In this document: positions 61,540 to 64,000 of the stretch, piece after piece | Position numbering within the stretch: position 1 is the first letter of the stretch | How the letters are laid out: each line of letters starts with the position of its first letter | Origin: Acanthosoma haemorrhoidale | Taxonomy: Eukaryota; Arthropoda; Insecta; Hemiptera; Acanthosomatidae | Assembly: GCA_930367205.1 (NCBI GenBank) | Contig: OV884011.1 | Location: 125,321,910 to 125,385,909, forward strand | Length of the DNA: 64,000 nt | Direction of reading: 5' to 3' | Program-made: the position numbers and the translations under genes | Notes under the pieces: generated by a model | Seen by the model: the letters and a program-made list of their open reading frames with translations, nothing else | The model's database searches: none | Told to the model about the DNA's origin: nothing

Positions 61540-61905
61540 ATTATGGACCACTAAAAAATAATTTCGACAGCTCTAAGCTGTCATCTTCAGTTACTACAAT
61601 AAAAATATAAAGTCATGCGATAAACAATATTAAGTGTGTATTTTGGGACAAACAAAAATAATTAGTGAAAGTCAAAACAATAATTAATAAAACCTACCTA
61701 TAACAATTTAAAAGTGCACAACTGCTCATAAAATATATTAAGTTAATAAAGCACCTTCTAACTTATGTATAATAGAATAAAATATTAGTATTATGCTCCT
61801 AACCTGATTTAATGATCTAAAAATGAAATAAACCTGTTTTTTTTTATTTTATTAACGGAAGATGACAGTATACAACTGTCAAAAACATTTTAGTATAATA
61901 TTTTG
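61540..61905. repeat. Inverted-repeat (MITE-like) element
   Basis: The left arm near 61,552-61,595 (CGACAGCTCTAAGCTGTCAT then CTTCAGTTA) matches the inverse of the right arm near 61,850-61,895 (TGACAGTTGTATACTGTCAT then CTTCCGTTA). Weaker A/T similarity continues outside. Each arm itself contains an internal GACAG..CTGTC hairpin. The 250-base centre has no ORF. Confidence 0.65.
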
Positions 61906-63312
61906 GAGAGACAGGAGTATTAATTAATGTAAATTTATCCATCCGCAATGGGCACCAACCAAATAGAATGGCTGATGATGGTTTTGTTTAAATTGAAGTG
62001 GCTGTAAACTGGTAATTATTTATATGAATTTAGATATAATAGCAACTTCTTAATTTTATGTTATTCTGGACCGGTTGTGAGGTATATTGATCAGACCATG
62101 ATGTTTTTGTTTGCCTACAAATATTACTTATTAATGCCATAAACACCATCAACAATAAATTGTTATTATTTGGTGGCTAACTTCATAATATAAATCATTG
62201 TTAAATTATAATGTCAATACATAAATATCTACATAACAGTACTTGATTAATTAATACTATTAAAAGGTATTATCAGGCTATTAAAAGATAATTATTTATT
62301 TTATTATTTTGTTTATTATATGTACTTTTTAATTAATTAATGTGATGTTGACAGATAATAGATATACATATGTATAATTAAATATTTAAACAAATTTATC
62401 AATGTTACTACAAGTTAAAAAATTGATAAAACAGGTAAACGTTTATTAAAATGCAATAAATATGGTTGTAAAATTTAAATTGTACAAGGAAATTGACCAT
62501 TTATTATTATATTTCGTGCTTTAGCAAATTAAGTGTGCTATTTACTTCAAGAGCAATGTCAGTAGTAGTACTGAGATTGACTCACTGTAAATAGAATTAA
62601 CTAGAGGGACCTCCCCAATAGTGGGGTACTCCCAGCCATAAGCTCTCAACCCCTGCCCCCTTGGCTACCTACCCTTTCTGCCCAGCCCTCACTTCACTTT
62701 TTGTTTGCTGACTTATTTTGCCTCTCTTTTGGATTTCTTCTTGTTAGTTTTCCATTTAATTATGCAAATGGGAAAATAAGTTAAATAATGTTGGATAGCA
62801 AGGTGAAAAAAATATGATAATATGTACAATAGTATTTACCTTTATTAAAACCATACACGTAGATGCCATAATGTAGGTTGGTTTGTCTAGTTGTTGGATT
62901 CTTTTATAATGCGATTAAAAAACCACCAATTCGTGTCAACAATTAAGAAAATTAGTACATTACGTTCAAGTACAATTCAGTTTTCATTTGTTTGTACCTA
63001 CCTACCTAAAATATTTTTTCCTGGAAAACAAAACAAGAGTTTTTGGAAATGTTGGTTGTCATGTAAAACACTTTCAAAATGGTATATAAAATAATGTGCA
63101 TAATAATCTTATTATTCTGCAGTGGAGTTTCAAATGTTTCACAAATGATACATATGCGGTTAACATCTAATGATGGTCGCATCACTCCTCCACAGTTTTT
63201 AATCAAGATAAAATTCATAGTTAAATTTAAAGGACTGTTCTCACTTGTTCTGTTCAAAGAACTTAATTGTTGGGGGCAACAGTTCTTTGGAGCTTTAAGT
63301 TTCTAAACACTT
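61906..63312. other. AT-rich, no gene recognised
   Basis: A GC-richer patch at about 62,600-62,720 contains pyrimidine-rich stretches and might be a transposon scrap, but nothing identifies it. Confidence 0.4.
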
Positions 63313-63690
63313 ATGAAAAAAGTCATCACAGCCAAATCATTTGTTCATTCAGAACGTCTTCCTCCAACTGAGTCTTCCACTAAATTCCATTATCTAAATG
63401 TGTACTACCAGACCAAGATATGGATGAGTATGGCTGGTGAAATGAATCCTATGAACTGGGGTTTGAAGTTCGATAGCGATGAACTTGTACCTATAATGTG
63501 TGATATGAATGGTGCACCAGACACTCTACTGAATATTATACACTGAAATTGTACAACTAGTTGCTGTGGTAAAAGTAGGAGTTGCAGAAAATAAGGACTT
63601 CCATGTAGTTCTGTATGTTGATTTTGTCAAGTTACGCATTGTGACAATTCTTATCACGAACAATAGGACAGTGAAGAGGAATTCCCTTCG
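63313..63690 (+). pseudogene. Decayed transposon-associated ORF with cysteine-rich CXC-like tail
   Basis: One frame reads RLPPTESSTKFHYLNVYYQT, MNPMNWGLKFDSDELVPIM and APDTLLNIIH, then, across four in-frame stops (TGA 63,544; TAA; TGA; TAG), a Cys-rich stretch NCTTSCCGKSRSCRK and GLPCSSVC with CQVTHCDN and an acidic DSEEE. From memory this LPPT..W..NP..WGW plus Cys-rich layout recurs in multicopy uncharacterised proteins of insects and other invertebrates. No frameshift is needed, only stops. The N-terminal part was not found. Confidence 0.6.
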
Positions 63691-64000
63691 TATTGCTGTA
63701 CTTTTTCTTAACATAATTTAAAGTGTACTTTTTAGAATATATATTTCCCTCCCAAAAATAGTAATGTATACAGTGTAGTTGTTATTTGTTATGATAATAT
63801 AAGCATACAAATTAATATTTGTGTTCTTTGACCTAAAAACTACATTGTTCATTATTGGCCGCCATTTGTGTTCCCATGGACAAGACTTATCAGTTGAAAT
63901 GAACTCCTTGGCCTTAAAAACCATAAGTTAGATATAAAAATAAATGTACTATGCTAAACATTGGCAAAGTTACAGGAATTTTGCCGATTTTCAAGTTTAG

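Noticed and set aside
63544..63606. Selenocysteine codons (TGA within a Cys-rich frame)
   Set aside because: TAA and TAG stops occur in the same frame, so ordinary pseudogene decay explains the TGAs.
1..64000. CRISPR arrays, operons, prokaryotic elements
   Set aside because: The window is eukaryotic with introns and poly(A) signals; no regularly spaced repeats exist.

Overview
The window is nuclear DNA of an insect. The genes are split by many introns with GT/AG ends, the background is AT-rich, and the tryptophan hydroxylase reads like insect orthologues. Intact and decayed Jockey, hAT, piggyBac and Tc1 elements fit an insect genome. A hemipteran or similar lineage is plausible, but the sequence does not prove the order.

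Layout. Positions 1-8,098 hold no gene I can support, only retrotransposon remnants (2,735-3,390; 4,961-5,206) and a foldback repeat (4,608-4,858). Positions 8,099-17,678 (+) are a complete 11-exon tryptophan hydroxylase. Positions 20,593-26,427 (-) are a complete 7-exon actin-related protein 6; its third intron holds a dead Jockey-type element and a 50-bp retro-insertion. Arp6 and Prmt5 (29,509-43,199, +, 11 exons, complete) are head to head. A 1.77-kb internally deleted LINE with a perfect 13-bp target duplication lies between them. Prmt5 introns carry a TTAA-flanked piggyBac-like remnant and a tRNA-Glu-like SINE. A nearly intact hAT transposon with an 8-bp target duplication lies at 44,664-47,179. 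Positions 48,245-50,798 (+) are a complete 5-exon glycine cleavage H protein. From 51.9 to 58 kb there is a cluster of transposon wrecks: a rearranged Jockey copy, a Tc1 pseudogene, and a long Jockey copy with an open 638-codon RT reading frame. Positions 59,360-60,001 (+) encode the N-terminal part of a ubinuclein/yemanuclein. The right end carries an inverted-repeat element and a decayed, cysteine-rich transposon-associated ORF.

The host genes do not form a pathway. They cover serotonin synthesis (Trh), H2A.Z-linked chromatin remodelling (Arp6), symmetric arginine methylation (Prmt5), mitochondrial glycine cleavage (Gcsh) and probably H3.3 chaperoning (yem). For the first four I joined the exons by hand at GT/AG sites. 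Each sums to a whole number of codons: 503, 395, 623 and 174 residues.

I found no convincing new biological system. The most unusual items are the deleted LINE inside the Arp6/Prmt5 divergent intergenic region, a 3'-UTR hairpin shared by Jockey copies with a base-pair-preserving change, and a Jockey RT with both catalytic aspartates turned into glutamate.
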